This document shows positions 47,930 to 59,717 of a stretch of DNA of 64,000 nucleotides, piece by piece (positions within the stretch are counted from its first letter, which is position 1; each line of letters starts with the position of its first letter). The notes under the pieces were generated by a model, which had not been told where the DNA came from, did not search any database, and saw only the letters and a program-made list of their open reading frames with translations. A program made the translations under genes and the position numbers. The DNA comes from Anthoceros angustus (lineage: Eukaryota; Streptophyta; Anthocerotopsida; Anthocerotales; Anthocerotaceae): the NCBI GenBank assembly GCA_010909165.1, contig VJWM01000068.1, positions 1,488,001 to 1,552,000 of the forward strand. Direction: 5' to 3'.

Positions 47930-49875
47930 ATATCTTTTCTTTTCTTTTGTGATTTCTTGGTTGGGTTGTAGGCCAAGGTTCTAGTTTTCGCTTTCTTTTG
48001 TGAGGATTTTTGGTTTGTTTTGTTTCTAGTTTCTTTTTGGGACGTTTTTCCTCTTTTATTTTTGTTTTCCTTTGTTATTTTTGGGTTGGGTTGTAGTTGA
48101 AGGTTCGGTCTCTTTTGAGATAATTTTGAGGTTTTTGGTTGTTTTGTCTCTAGTTTCTTATTTTGGGAGGTTATCATTGTTATTTTTTATTTTGGGTTGC
48201 GTTGTAGCTTTAGGTTCAATCTCTTTTGATTTTGTGAGGGCTTTTGGTTCTCTTGTTTCTAATGGCAATCTCTTTTCTTTTCTTTTGGTTCTCTTGTTTC
48301 TAGATTCTTTAGGTTCAATCTCTTTTCAGTTTTGTGAGGCTTTTGGTTCTCTTGTTTCTAACCGTTTTGGGAGGTTATTCCTCTTTTGTTTATCTTTTCC
48401 TTTGTTATTTTTGGGTTGGGTTGTAGTGAAGGTTCGGTCTCTTTTGATTTTTGTGAGGCTTTTGGTTGTTTTGTCTTTAGCTTCTTATTTTGGGAGGTTA
48501 TCATTGTTATTTTTTATTTTGGGTTGGGTTGTAGCTAAAGGTTCCAATCTCTTTTTGATGTTTGTGAGGGCTTTTGGTTCTCTTGTTTCGCTTTTTTTTG
48601 TGAGGTTATTTTTGTTATTGTTTTCCTTTTGGGTTGGATTGTAGTGAAGGTTCCAATCTCTTTTGATTTTTGAGGGCTTTTGGTTCTCTTGTTTCTAGCT
48701 TCTTTAGGTTCCAATCTCTTTTTGGATTTTTGTGAGGGCTTTTGGTTCTCTTGTTTCATTGCTTTAAGTTCCAATCTCTTTTATTTTTGTGAGGGCTTTT
48801 GGTTCTCTTGTTTCTAGCTTCTTTAGGTTCCAATCTCTTTTATTTTTGTGAGGCTTTTGGTTCTCTTGTTTCTAGCTTCTTATTTTGGGAGGTTATCATT
48901 GTTATTTTTTATTTTTGGTTGGGTTGCGTTGTAGCTTTAGGTTCAATCTCTTTTGATTTTTGTGAGGGCTTTTGGTTCTCTTGTTTCTAGCTTCTTTAGG
49001 TTCCAATCTCTTTCTTTTGTGAGGCTTTTGGTTCTCTTGTTTCTAGATTCTTTAGGTTCCAATCTCTTTTATTTTTGTGAGGGCTTTTGGTTCTCTTGTT
49101 TCTAACCGTTTTGGGAGGTTATTTATCTTTTGTTTATCTTTTCCTTTGTTATTTTTGGGTTGGGTTGTAGCGGTTGAGTCTCTTTTGATTTTGTGAGGGC
49201 TTTTGGTTTGTTTTGTGTTTTAGCTTCTTATTTTGGGAGGTTATCATTGTTATTTTTTATTTTGGGTTGGGTTGTAGCTAAAGGTTCCAATCTCTTTTCG
49301 GATGTTTGAGGGCTTTTGGTTCTCTTGTTTTTTTTTTTTTGTGAGGTTATTTTTGTTTTGTTTTTCCTTTTGGGTTGGATTGTAGTTGAAGGTTCCAATC
49401 TCTTTTGATTTTTGAGGGCTTTTGGTTCTCTTGTATCTAGCTTCTTTAGGTTCCAATCTCTTTTTGGATTTTTGTGAGGGGGTTCTCTTGTTTCTAGCTT
49501 TAAGTTCCAATCTCTTTTGATTTTGTGAGGGCTTTTGGTTCTCTTGTTTCTAGCTTCTTTAGGTTCAATCTCTTTTCGGATTTTTGAGGGCTTTTGGTTC
49601 TCTTGTTTCTAGCTTCTTATTTTGGGAGGTTATCATTGTTATTTTTTATTTTTGGTTGGGTTGTATTTGAAGGTTCCAATCGGTCTTTAGATTTTGTGAG
49701 GTTTTTGATTGTTTTGTTTCTAGCTTCTTTTTGGGAGGTTATTTTTGTTATTGTTTTCCTTTTGGGTTGGGTTGTATGAAGGTTCGGTCTCTTTTTGGAT
49801 TTTTGAGGGCCTTGACCGTTTTTGGTTCTAGTGTCTCTTTTTGGGAGGTTATTTATTTTGCTTTTCTTTTGTGAT
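47930..49875 (+). repeat. Module T, copy 6
   Basis: 1.95 kb, about one and a half rounds of the pattern. The GGGTTGCGTTGTAGCTTTAGG block appears twice (near 48,195 and 48,923). Confidence 0.9.
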
Positions 49876-50618
49876 CTTTTGGTTGTTAGTGGATATCTTC
49901 CATTGCTTATGATCATGAGATATCTACGTGTGGTCCTCGTCTAATCAAAGCAATGGGAGTAGGCAAGACTTGGCCTCGAGGCTTTGCAACTCTCGAGGTT
50001 CGACCGCCTCGGGAGGCGTCTCTCAACAAGTGCAGAGCACTTGTTTTTTAGTCCATGTTGGATTACATTCACACATCTTTTCGAGCAAGCTTTCCCATAA
50101 AAACAAGGAGATCCCTACATGTATATAGCGCCAAGTCATATGGGGTCCCCAAAGCGCCGACCTCCCACCACATGAGGCTCAACGTGCACCACCTCACTTT
50201 TTTCGGCAATAACCGCGAGCTTCCCTCCATAAAGATGGGGCTCAACTAAAGTTGGGGCCCCACGAAATAAAGCTCATGACCACAGTGCCCCACCACCCCT
50301 CGCAAACTTTTGCTCCGCTTTCTTTTGGTTTGTAGAAACCCTTCTAAATATGTAGTGGGCCCCTCGGACCGCCAACCTTGACCCACAGTGCCACCACCCC
50401 GAGCCAAACCACTTCCATATCGGTAACCATAAATCCCCACCTCACATGTATAGCGCCACCTTAAGTCAAGGCCCCTAATTACGCCAACCTCATATTCCTG
50501 GTGCCCCAACATGTCGCTCTTCTCCTTTGCTTTCCTTTTGGTTTATCACTTCCCTCAAGAAGAAGTGTCGCTTCCCTCAAAGCGATGTGTCGAATGTAAT
50601 CCAACATGGGTATGCTCA
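49876..50618 (+). repeat. Module B, copy 6 (interrupted by copia)
   Basis: Stem-loops 1 and 2 are recognisable and stem-loop 3 has one base missing from its loop. The module runs to TATGCTCA at 50,618, where copia LTR sequence begins. The remainder of the unit resumes at 59,718. Confidence 0.9.
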
Positions 50619-50868
50619 TATTGAAGATAGAGTGTTGAGTTATTACTTACTCTCGGGTCCACTACTCTCCGGGTCCACTAGGCTTGCTCTTGTTAAGGAA
50701 AGGGAAGCGGTGGCAACTCACGAGCCCGCCCATGCATGCAGGATTTCCGCGCAACCACCTTCACTCTGCGATGCGATTCCGTCTCGGCCTACTCAGCTGT
50801 GGCTTCTTGGCTCCTCACTTGTGAGTGCGGCTCTGCTCTTAGCGTCTGGTGTCCACCTTGCTTGTCCC
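50619..50868 (+). mobile_element. Truncated copia 5' LTR, duplicate 1
   Basis: Starts TATTGAAGATAGAGTG after GCTCA, like the full LTR at 52,092. After about 250 bp it runs into module B at the shared word CCCAAGTCAT. Confidence 0.88.
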
Positions 50869-51364
50869 AAGTCATTTGGGGTCCCCAAAACGCCGACCTC
50901 CCACCACATGAGGCTCAACGTGCACCACCTCACTTTTGCTGTCGGCAATAACCCGAGCTTCCCTCCATAAAGGGGCTCAACTAAAGTTGGGGCCCCCGAA
51001 ATGCCAAGCTGCCACGTGCCCCACCACCCCTCGGCGCAAACTTTTGCTCCGCTTTCTTTTGGTTTGTAGAAACCCTTCTAAATAGCACAGCTTAAGTGGG
51101 CCCCTTAGACCGCCAACCTTCGACCCCGGTGCCCCACCACCAGAGCAAACTACTTCTCCACTTCCGTGCGGTAACCATAAATCCCCACCTCCACATGTAT
51201 AGCGCCACCTTAAGTCAAGGCCACGCCAACCTCATATTCACGGTGCCCCAACACCCCAGTCGCTCTTCTCCTTTGCTTTCCTTTTGGTTTATCACTTCCC
51301 TCAAGAAGAAGTGTCGCTTCCCTCAAAGCGATGTGTGGAATGTAATCCAACATGGGTATGCTCA
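50869..51364 (+). repeat. Partial module B, duplicate 2
   Basis: Resumes module B at TTTGGGGTCCCC, so it lacks the stem-loops, and runs again to GCTCA at 51,360-51,364. Confidence 0.88.
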
Positions 51365-51617
51365 TATTGAAGATAGAGTGTTGAGTTATTACTTACTCTC
51401 GGGTCCACTACTCTCCGGGTCCACTAGGCTTGCTCTTGTTAAGGAAAGGGAAGCGGTGGCAACTCACGAGCCCGCCCATGCATGCAGGATTTCCGCGCAA
51501 CCACCTTCACTCTGCGATGCGATTCCGTCTCGGCCTACTCAGCTGTGGCTTCTTGGCTCCTCACTTGTGAGTGCGGCTCTGCTCTTAGCGTCTGGTGTCC
51601 ACCTTGCTTGTCCCAAG
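51365..51617 (+). mobile_element. Truncated copia 5' LTR, duplicate 2
   Basis: Nearly identical to 50,619-50,868, including the CATGCATGCAGGATTTCC stretch that the full LTR lacks in this form. It joins module B at TCCCAAGTCATATGGGG. Confidence 0.88.
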
Positions 51618-52091
51618 TCATATGGGGTCCCCAAAGCATGACCTCCGGCTCAGCTACCCTCACTTTTTGCCAGCCCAATAACCTGAGCTTCCCTCCATAA
51701 AGATGGGGCTCAACTAAAGTTGGGGCCCCACAAATATACAGCCACGGTGCCCCACCTCAGGCGCAAACTTTTGCTCCGCTTTCTTTTGGGTTTGTAGAAA
51801 CCCTTCTAAATAACCATGCCTTAAGTGGGCCCCCTCAGGACCGCCAACCTTGACCACGTGCCCCACCACCCCGAGCAAACTACTTCCACTTCCATATCGG
51901 TGGTAACCATAAATCCCCACCTCCACATGTATAGCGCCACCTTAAGTCAAGGCCCCTCGCAACCTCCATATTCTGGTGCCCCCAGTGGTCGCTCTTCTCC
52001 TTGCTTTCCTTTTGGTTTATCACTTCCCTCAAGAAGAAGTGTCGCTTCCCTCAAAGCGATGTCAGAATGTAATCCAACATGGGTATGCTCA
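51618..52091 (+). repeat. Partial module B, duplicate 3
   Basis: Third partial B, ending in GCTCA at 52,087-52,091 directly before the full-length copia element. Confidence 0.88.
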
Positions 52092-53229
52092 TATTGAAGA
52101 TAGAGTGTTGAGTTATTACTTACTCTCGGGTCCACTACTCTCCGGGTCCACTAGGCGCGGCTTGCTCGCAGTGCAGGAAGGAGCAGGGTGTAGCCTCTTG
52201 GCCCTTGTGCATACAGGAGTTCATCAGCACCAACCACCTTCACTCTGCGATGCGATTCCGTCTCGGCCTACTCCGACTGGCGGCCCCCTCCTCACTTGAG
52301 TGCGGCTCTGCTCTTGGCGTCTACGGGTGTCCACCTTGCTCGTTGTCCCCGAAGTCATCGCGTTACTCATGGCGCCATCCGTGGCGTCATGTTTGCTTCA
52401 TTCGGTGGCTGCCTGGCTGGAGGGAGGCGGGAGTATACTCTTCTTGGTCGTTCAATCGGGCGGACTTATACCTTGTCGTGGCGACCAGGTTGTGGTGGCG
52501 GATGTAGTAGTTCCGACCACTGCGTGGCGCCACCTCCGCTCAGTCACTGCTCCCATCCAATGAGGCTGCTTTGCCGTCTGGCGGCTCTCAAGGTCCAAGT
52601 ATAGCGGGATGCAGCGGGCCACCTCTTTATCCGCTTGCTCTAAAGCGTATGGGGCAATGGTGTGGACTTTGACAAATTCATCAAGTCTTGTGCCAAAGCT
52701 TACCATGCGCTGCAGCAGTGTATCGTCCTCTGATTACAAAGATACTCCGGCTGGTTTCTATTGCTCTTCAAATGGCGCCTCAACGCGATTCTCCATAAGG
52801 CGGCGGCGGTGGGTGATGCCTTTCCTCTTCCTCTCGTGGTTTTGCCGCTTATTCTACTCGTGATATGACATTGTGGGTGCGCTTGGTCACTTTAGGTAGG
52901 AGCTCATTGTTCCTCTTCACTCGAATCGGTCCCCATTTGTTGTCCCTTCCTAGATGGTCTCTTTCCATCGTTCTTTCACCTCAATAAATCATCTCTTTCG
53001 TTATTACTTATAGTTATTATATCTAGCTATCTAGTGTATGTGTGTATATAGCTTTAATTTATTTAGCTTACCCTTTCATTAGGGTTACGTCCCTAGGCCA
53101 AAGGTCATGTCTCTTGGCTACTAGAATAAGTCTAGTTGCTACAATCAATTTACCAATGCTTTCTTGTTTTTCTACAATAATGTAATTGATAAATACTCAA
53201 TTGGTTTGCACCATTTCCATATTTCGTAA
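52092..53229 (+). mobile_element. Copia 5' LTR with 888-bp extra segment
   Basis: 1,138 bp against 247 bp for the 3' LTR. Both start TATTGAAGATAGAGTG and end CCATATTTCGTAA. The extra segment lies at 52,123-53,010, flanked by the direct repeat TTATTACTTA (52,113-52,122 and 53,001-53,010). It contains a minus-strand frame (52,706-52,452) with faint gag-like texture. Whether the segment was inserted here or deleted from the 3' LTR is not decided. Confidence 0.85.
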
Positions 53230-53241
53230 TGGTATAAGAGC
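53230..53241 (+). other. Primer binding site
   Basis: TGGTATAAGAGC, one mismatch from the standard TGGTATCAGAGC, directly after the 5' LTR. Confidence 0.88.
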
Positions 53242-54300
53242 AATGCTAGGTGCAGATTGCATTCACAAGAATGCACATTAAATTGTGCACATGTTGATGT
53301 GCATAAAATGTTCTTTGTGTTTGTTTCTTGATTAGAAATTAGTTTCTAATAAGAAATCAAGAAAATGTTTGAGAAACCTTTTGTAGCTATTTTTGCTTGA
53401 TTTGTTAATAGAAATTTTGCATTTCTAGAGTTCTAGCGATCATCGCCGATTGTTGCAAAGCAATCATCATCGACACGCTAGAACGATCGCCAAGTGGCAA
53501 ATATCTTTATAAAATCATATAAAATTACAATATGTTTCTTGGAATTTTCCAAAACACAAGAATTTCGCCAAATGAATGGCCGATCCTCGGGAGGCGGATG
53601 CGGCTGGATGGCGAATCGCCAAATACAACATGGTGCAAGAAGAGCGCAGTGAGAAGAACTCCCGATCTTCACCATCGTGCGCCCACCGAGGACTCCACAA
53701 TCTCCCAAATGTGCAACCCGCCATTGTTGGTAACGGCAATCCTCGGGGTTTCCTAACCACAAACGTAGCACCACATACCAAAGATCACACATTTAAGTTC
53801 TAGACTAGAATCACAACGACATGTAGATGACGCTTTGAAAACATAAGTCGAAAGCTGCTTCGAGGACTTACAATCGTTGTCGGATCGATTGGTCACTTGG
53901 ATTTCAAATTGCTTGCTTTGTTGAGGCCTCGCTCTTCTTGCTAACCTCGCAATCGAGGGATGCTTGTAAGCATGCTACAAAACTAACAAGCATCACAAAT
54001 TTGAGAATCCAAACTCGTGTCCATCTGCATGACCTATTCCTTTAATCGGGAGATTAGGAAACACAACATAAGGAAAAGGTAGATAGGAGTTGGTCAATTT
54101 GCATGACCAACGATCAACCCATCTTACCTCAGAACGGCTGCATTTGCAGCCACCCCGATGCACGTAGCATCATAACTCTTCTCTCGAATCCTCACACTGT
54201 AGCACAGGTCACACGTGCATTAGAAATTCATCCATAAAATCCTCACCGTGAGGGGACTAACAGTCCTAAACATGGGTGACTCTAATTTAGCCGGGAGGAT
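53242..54300 (+). other. Copia untranslated leader and unread gag start
   Basis: About 1 kb without a convincing frame. An inverted repeat with perfect 10-bp arms TTTCTTGATT and AATCAAGAAA lies at 53,324-53,364. Frames at 53,478-53,803 exist on both strands and have no recognisable motif. Confidence 0.5.
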
Positions 54301-55260
54301 TCAAAGAGAAGGATAGATTCAGGTGATTATGACATCCGGGTACTTAGAATGCGTGGTGCCCTTCAAAACAAGCAGGGTTCATGGGACGCCAAAGTCTCAG
54401 AATCGTGGCACCCCTCACCGATCAAGGCACTTGATGCTTGGACCACAGGAAGGCACAGTTCCTCCTACGGAGTGGTCGTCGACCGACATGTTGAGACAGA
54501 CCTGTTGCAAAACCTCACCGATATTTGGACGCTGCTCCAAAGTCTATTTGGGAACCGATGACACAAGTCAAATGACAAAGACTTGCAACATACAAAACTT
54601 GAAGATGAAAGAAGGAGAATCCATTGAAAACACGACTACCTTCGATCCCTAGTCTCCAAGTTTGAAAGTGCCGCATGTGATAGTGTGAAGGACCGGCTCT
54701 CATTCTTCATTTCATGATGTCACTCCGAATCTTGGGCACATTTCGTGACCTCATTCAACACCTCGCAACTACAAGGGCGGAAGATTGCCCAGCCGCAGTG
54801 TTGATCTCCCAAAACAACATTTGCAGAATTAGTGGGAGCTCTTCGTGAAGAAGTCACAAGAGGACAATTCAAACGTCCGTAAATGCAAGCTTTGTACACT
54901 AACAACAAAGGAAAGGGCAAGAAGCCCAACTTCGGTAGACAAAATACCTCGGTGCTAGTAGCTCGCGAGTCTCTACACCAAGAAGCCAAGAAGGCTGGAA
55001 AGTGCCACTGGTGCCAAATTCCGTGCCATTGGGAGTCCGAGTGTCGAAGAAGCGAGTACCTCGCAAGGAGGGCAACTCCACTTCTACACATGTTGTGGTG
55101 ACTAACAAGGCTACCCCTCACCGTAGGGACCAGGAGTTTTCCTACCCTCTTGCTAACCCCACATGCTTGTCTGCAAATACTCAAGGCAAACCCATACAGG
55201 AGTGGTTCCTTGATGTGCAAACAAGACATCTGCTTATTGTGGTTCATATGTGTTAGTTCA
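54301..55260 (+). pseudogene. Copia gag and protease remnant
   Basis: Gag signature words VYLGTDDTSQMTKTCNIQNL and LKMKEGESIEN lie at about 54,540-54,650. A CCHC zinc knuckle follows (C-x2-C-x4-H-x4-C, 55,003-55,044), which binds genomic RNA in working elements. At about 55,200 the words EWFLD...RHL mark where the aspartic protease should start, but the catalytic D-S-G is not intact. At least three phase changes occur. Confidence 0.75.
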
Positions 55261-55579
55261 CAACAGATTTGTTTACCTAGGTGACGATAGTAGGCTTCGT
55301 GCTGGTGTTGGCACCGCTGTTACTGTCCTTCGTGCATCACACTCTTGCTTACAGATGTGTATCATGTGCCCGAAATGACAAGAAACTTGATTGTTAGAAG
55401 GTTGAACATGGATAATCAAAGTCACATCCTCTTCACTCCGGCTGTAATGTAGGATTATAGATGCTTTTGATCATCGCAAAATCCTAGCCTATGGATCATC
55501 CGACCATGATCTCTTTAGATCGACACTCACACCACCATGCCAAGGCTAGCCTAGCTTCAAGGTCGCTCGAGAGCAAAGC

Positions 55580-56450
55580 AAGAAGAACAAGCTAGGTTAT
55601 GGCATGCACGCTTAGGTCACCCTCACAACAAGAAAGTTGCAAAAACTAGTGCTAGTGACTGCACAAAGGATGGTAAAATTGGCGGTTGCCATCCTTACCT
55701 CTGTGAAGCTGTGTCCAAACGTCATCAAGCACCTTCAAGAACAAGACTCCTCACGAGCTTCAAGTGCTTGAACTTGTGCACATCGACATATGTGGGCCAC
55801 TCGCGACCCTCAATCGGTGGTGGCGATACTTCCTCATATCTGCTGCACAAGACGAGATTTGTCATGGCTTACATCTTGAAAGCTAAAAGTGAATGCTTCT
55901 CTCTCAAAGACTACATGAAACTTGCGAGAGATGGACGGAAAATCGAAAGTCCTACGCTCGACAATGGTGGAGAATTCACATCTAATTCCGCACTCAGTAA
56001 GGACGAAGGATAGGCGGACAACTTACAGCTTGTGTATACGCAATGTAATGGCGCTGCCGAGCGCTTGAACTTGACACTGCAGGAGATGGTCTCTATGCTT
56101 CACCAAGCCTCTTTGCCACTATCCCATCGGGCCAAGCTTATGACATGTGTATTTACGTAATGCATCGCAACCGCCGTGTGGATTGGACGACTTTGAAGCT
56201 TTCTATGGGCGCAAGCCGCTATCCAACATCTTCGCACTTTCGGATGCATCGCTTTTGCTTTCATCCCTAAGGCCAAGCGAACCAAGTTAGTGCTAAGGCC
56301 AAGAAGTACCTCATGATAGGATACATCAAGGTATAAAAGCTTATGTCGGTATGACGACTCGTAACAAGGTGGTCTATGCACGAGCGTGACCTTTGATGAA
56401 GGTCGAACTTGGCGCAAGTGGGAGCTACTCCCAGTGGAGGACTTTGATCT
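55580..56450 (+). pseudogene. Copia GAG-pre-integrase and integrase remnant
   Basis: The pre-integrase word LWHARLGHPHNKK is at about 55,595-55,635. Integrase follows with the first catalytic Asp in HIDICGP (about 55,785), the second in DNGGEFTSN (about 55,960) and the Glu region in NGAAERLN (about 56,050). Each lies in a different phase, and stops interrupt them. Downstream, FYGRKP and FGCIAFAF-type words match the integrase tail. Confidence 0.82.
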
Positions 56451-56599
56451 TTCGCCTCGACGCCATTGTTTTCGATGATTACGCTCTTGCGGAGATTGCT
56501 CTGCGGGGAAGAACAAGAAATGATGCTCGGAGCAAGGAGATGAACCGAAAATTTTGTTGAACATTTGCGAAGAACCTCCTCCAGCTGCGTAACGAACCA

Positions 56600-58307
56600 T
56601 GACCTTTTACGATCCACGGACCCGATCCACGGACCCGATCCACATTGACGAGGATGAGGTCAAGATGCTCATCTTCGACAAGGATGCCGAGGTTGAACTC
56701 GAGATTCAACCCTTGCAAGCTCCACCACAACCCGAGCGCCGTTATCCTGCAAGAGATAGACGGGCACCAGATCATTATCACACAGGACTTTAGAAAACCA
56801 ACAGCTAATGCAGCCACTTCCCTGGATCCTATCGAACCTCAATCCTACGAAGAAGCTCTTAGCCGTCCTGATGCTGCAGAGTGGAAAAAGGCAATTCAAT
56901 TAGAATATGATTCGCTGATCAAAAATGGAACATGGGAACTAGCTAAGTTACCTCCTGGACGTAAGGTGGTGTCTTGCAAGTGGGTCTTCAAACTGAAGGT
57001 AAAGGCTGATGGAAGTTTTGATAGGTACAAAGCACGACTTGTAGCTCGTGGCTTTTCGCAAGTGCCTGGTCTCGATTACTTCGAAACATATGCTCGTGAT
57101 GAAGGCCACCTTTTACAACTGTGCCCGGCAAGACATCAAGACTACGAGTTAGACATGTTTGATGTAAAGACCGCATTTTACATGGCAAGTTGGACACCGA
57201 AATCTACATGCACAGCCTCGTGATACAAGTAAAAGGCAAGGAAGATCATGTCTTGCGCCTAATAAAACCCTCTATTCAAGCAATCAGATTAGAGTGGAAT
57301 GCCTGGATGAAGAACTGCACTTGGATTCGTGAAATGTGTTTGAGCGTATGTTTACAGATCCGTGACGTTGTGTGCTATCTCGCAGTGTATGTTGATGATT
57401 TGATTCTATCCGCAATAGCTCCACATTCATCACCAAAGTTAACAAGCCGCTATCTACCAAGTTTGAAATGACTAACCTTGGAGCACTTGAGTGCACAGGA
57501 ATCCTTATTCGAGAGGATAGAAAAGATCTATATCTCTCACATGACCTCGATACATTAGAATGTGCAATAAATTGGCTTGAAGGATGCAACCAGCGCGACT
57601 CCACCGCCATCCGGATGAAATTTAGCAAGTCCATGTGTCCCGAAACCAAAAGGACATAGAAGACATGAGGTCGGTCCCCTCATGTAAAGGGAGTTGGCAA
57701 ACTTATCTATGCCGCCAACACTACACGACGATGTAGCCTACACCACAAGTGTGCTCGCAATACTCGAGAACCCCGGTCAAACGCACCGGATCGGGTGTTA
57801 AGAGGGTGGTTAGGTATCCAAGGAACATCCAACATTGGGATTCGATTCAGACACATACCTGGCACACCACTTGAGCTGGACGTATATACTGACTCCGATT
57901 ATGCTGGTGACATAGATACACGGAGGTCAGTGTTTGGGTACTTTGTCATGGTGGCAGGAGGGCCCATATGCTGGTCAAGCAAGAAGCAACCAACAGTTGC
58001 AACTTCCAGCACTGAAGCTGAATGTCGGGTCCTCACATCTGCTGCTAAAGAAATAGCTTGGTGCAAGCTAATGTTTAAGGAGCTGGGATTGCCACTCCCT
58101 ACTTGCACCACTATTAGAACCGACAACCAAGGATCCATGAACTGGCCAAGAACCCCTGCTTTTCACTCCCGCAAGCACGTGGAAGTGGAATACCACTTCA
58201 TTAGGGATCTTATCAAATCAGTCGATTACACCGAGTATGTACCAACAGACAATCCAGCAGATTTGTTCACAAAAGCCCCGAGTAGGGACGCACACAACAG
58301 CACATGA
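56600..58307 (+). pseudogene. Copia reverse transcriptase and RNase H remnant
   Basis: RT begins in a 192-codon frame (56,645-57,223): SYEEALSRPDAAEWKKAI, CKWVFKLKVKADGSFDRYKA, RLVARGFSQVPGLDYFETYA. The catalytic Y-V-D-D is intact at 57,388-57,399 in another phase. RNase H is open for 170 codons (57,795-58,307), with YTDSDYAGDIDTRRS, ATSSTEAECRVL, TDNQGSMNW, RKHVEVEYHFIRD and YVPTDNPADLFTKA. It is less broken than integrase. Confidence 0.9.
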
Positions 58308-59460
58308 AAAGTTTGGGCATGGGCAGCCACGAGGGCTACCAGAGGCCAAGCAAAACCAATCCTAACCTAGCCTATGAGCTAGGAAAGCCCCAATCATTAC
58401 TCCCATCGGATCATCATAGCAGAGAGATAGAAGGGACCTCCTACTCATGAGTAGAGGAGTCTCAAATCTTCTCCCAAGATGCATAGTGTCCGATGAAGTA
58501 GAGAATGTCTCACCACCAACGAGGGAGTTTCTTCTCTTTCTCTCCTCGTAGGAGATCCTCTCCTTGGTGCCTGCCTCCTCGCCTAAGCTGCCTCGATCCC
58601 GTGAGGGGCGAGTGGGAGCTGTAGGAAAAGGTAGTGAATTCATGCCGATGACTGCAGGGGTTTAGGAAAAATTGGCAACTAAATGTGGCGTAAAGGATTC
58701 TCGCCCAAACAGAAGAGTAATACTTACTATAGAAGCTTATGATGTGGTCATCAAAGCCCCGAGCCTGGACACGGACTCTCACCATCTTCAGCCCGTGACC
58801 AAGCACTGCACTCAAATAGGCTGCCTGGGAACCGAGCACAACCGAGGGTAACAATTTTCGCCTCCGACGACTGCTCTAGGCTCGGGAACTTGGGTGGTGC
58901 AGGAGGATGTGGCTCGCCAGATGCATACTTGAACTCACCCTTCTCGCACCGCATCAAACGAAGCTCGAGAAAATAATCGGCTTACAGGCTGGGTGCAGGC
59001 GACGAGGTGGAGCTCCCATCTCGGTCTTCTGCAGGGCTCTTGCTCCACTTGCGCACTGCCCGGGCGCCGCCCTCAAGCAGGCGTCTGTTTTTCGCTCGCC
59101 TGGGCGCGGCCCGCCAAGACTCCACTGTGCCGCTGAGTGGTTACTCCCTTTGCCTCACTCGGGAGATGGAGGTCGCAGCGCAAACCTACCTAGAGCATCC
59201 CTCCGTAGACACGGCTGGTGTGAGGACAGTCCACAGACTCAAGATGAAGACATCTTGCCTAGGAGCTTCACGCCTAGAAGTCGTGGAAAGAATGAAGACC
59301 GAACGTAAAGGCAAGCTATTATGCTTATGGCACACCTGCAGGCCGCTTCACGAGCGCTCCATTACGCTTGGGGCTGGGTCACAACTGTACACACACACGC
59401 CTCAAGCTCAACTCACATGCACAAGGTGCTCATGAGAAGAAGACACTATGCAATAATCAA
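58308..59460. other. 1.15-kb segment between RNase H and the 3' LTR
   Basis: Copia elements usually have little sequence here. This stretch has minus-strand frames (58,957-58,751 and 58,854-58,510, with VRVRVQARGFDDHIISFYSK) and a Pro/Arg-rich + frame (58,907-59,308). It could be a captured host fragment or a nested insertion. No family is recognised. Confidence 0.45.
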
Positions 59461-59470
59461 CAAGTGGGAG
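59461..59470 (+). other. Polypurine tract
   Basis: CAAGTGGGAG directly before the 3' LTR, the usual form of this site in plant copia elements. Confidence 0.8.
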
Positions 59471-59717
59471 TATTGAAGATAGAGTGTTGAGTTATTACTT
59501 ATTATTATATCTAGCTATCTAGTGTATGTGTGTATATAGCTTTAATTTATTTAGCTTACCCTTTCATTAGGGTTACGTCCCTAGGCCAAAGGTCATGTCT
59601 CTTGGCTACTAGAATAAGTCTAGTTGCTACAATCAATTTACTAATGCTTTCTTGTTTTTCTACAATAATGTAATTGACAAATACTCAATTGGTTTGCACC
59701 ATTTCCATATTTCGTAA
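59471..59717 (+). mobile_element. Copia 3' LTR
   Basis: 247 bp. Apart from the missing 888-bp segment it matches the 5' LTR almost base for base (visible differences include ACCAATG against ACTAATG and GATAAATAC against GACAAATAC). That is consistent with a fairly young insertion. Confidence 0.9.

Larger units (their letters stand above)
52092..59717 (+). mobile_element. Ty1/copia LTR retrotransposon, degenerate
   Basis: 7,626 bp with recognisable LTRs, primer site, gag, zinc knuckle, protease remnant, integrase, reverse transcriptase, RNase H and polypurine tract, in copia order (integrase before RT). Target duplication GCTCA lies at 52,087-52,091 and 59,718-59,722. Uninterrupted B modules read TATGCTCACACACGG across this site, confirming the insertion. 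All ORFs are broken by frameshifts and stops, so it is not autonomous as read. Confidence 0.92.

Noticed and set aside
55711-56013. Short + frame as a separate small gene
   Set aside because: It lies inside the copia integrase and contains its motifs in part, so it is a fragment of that pseudogene.
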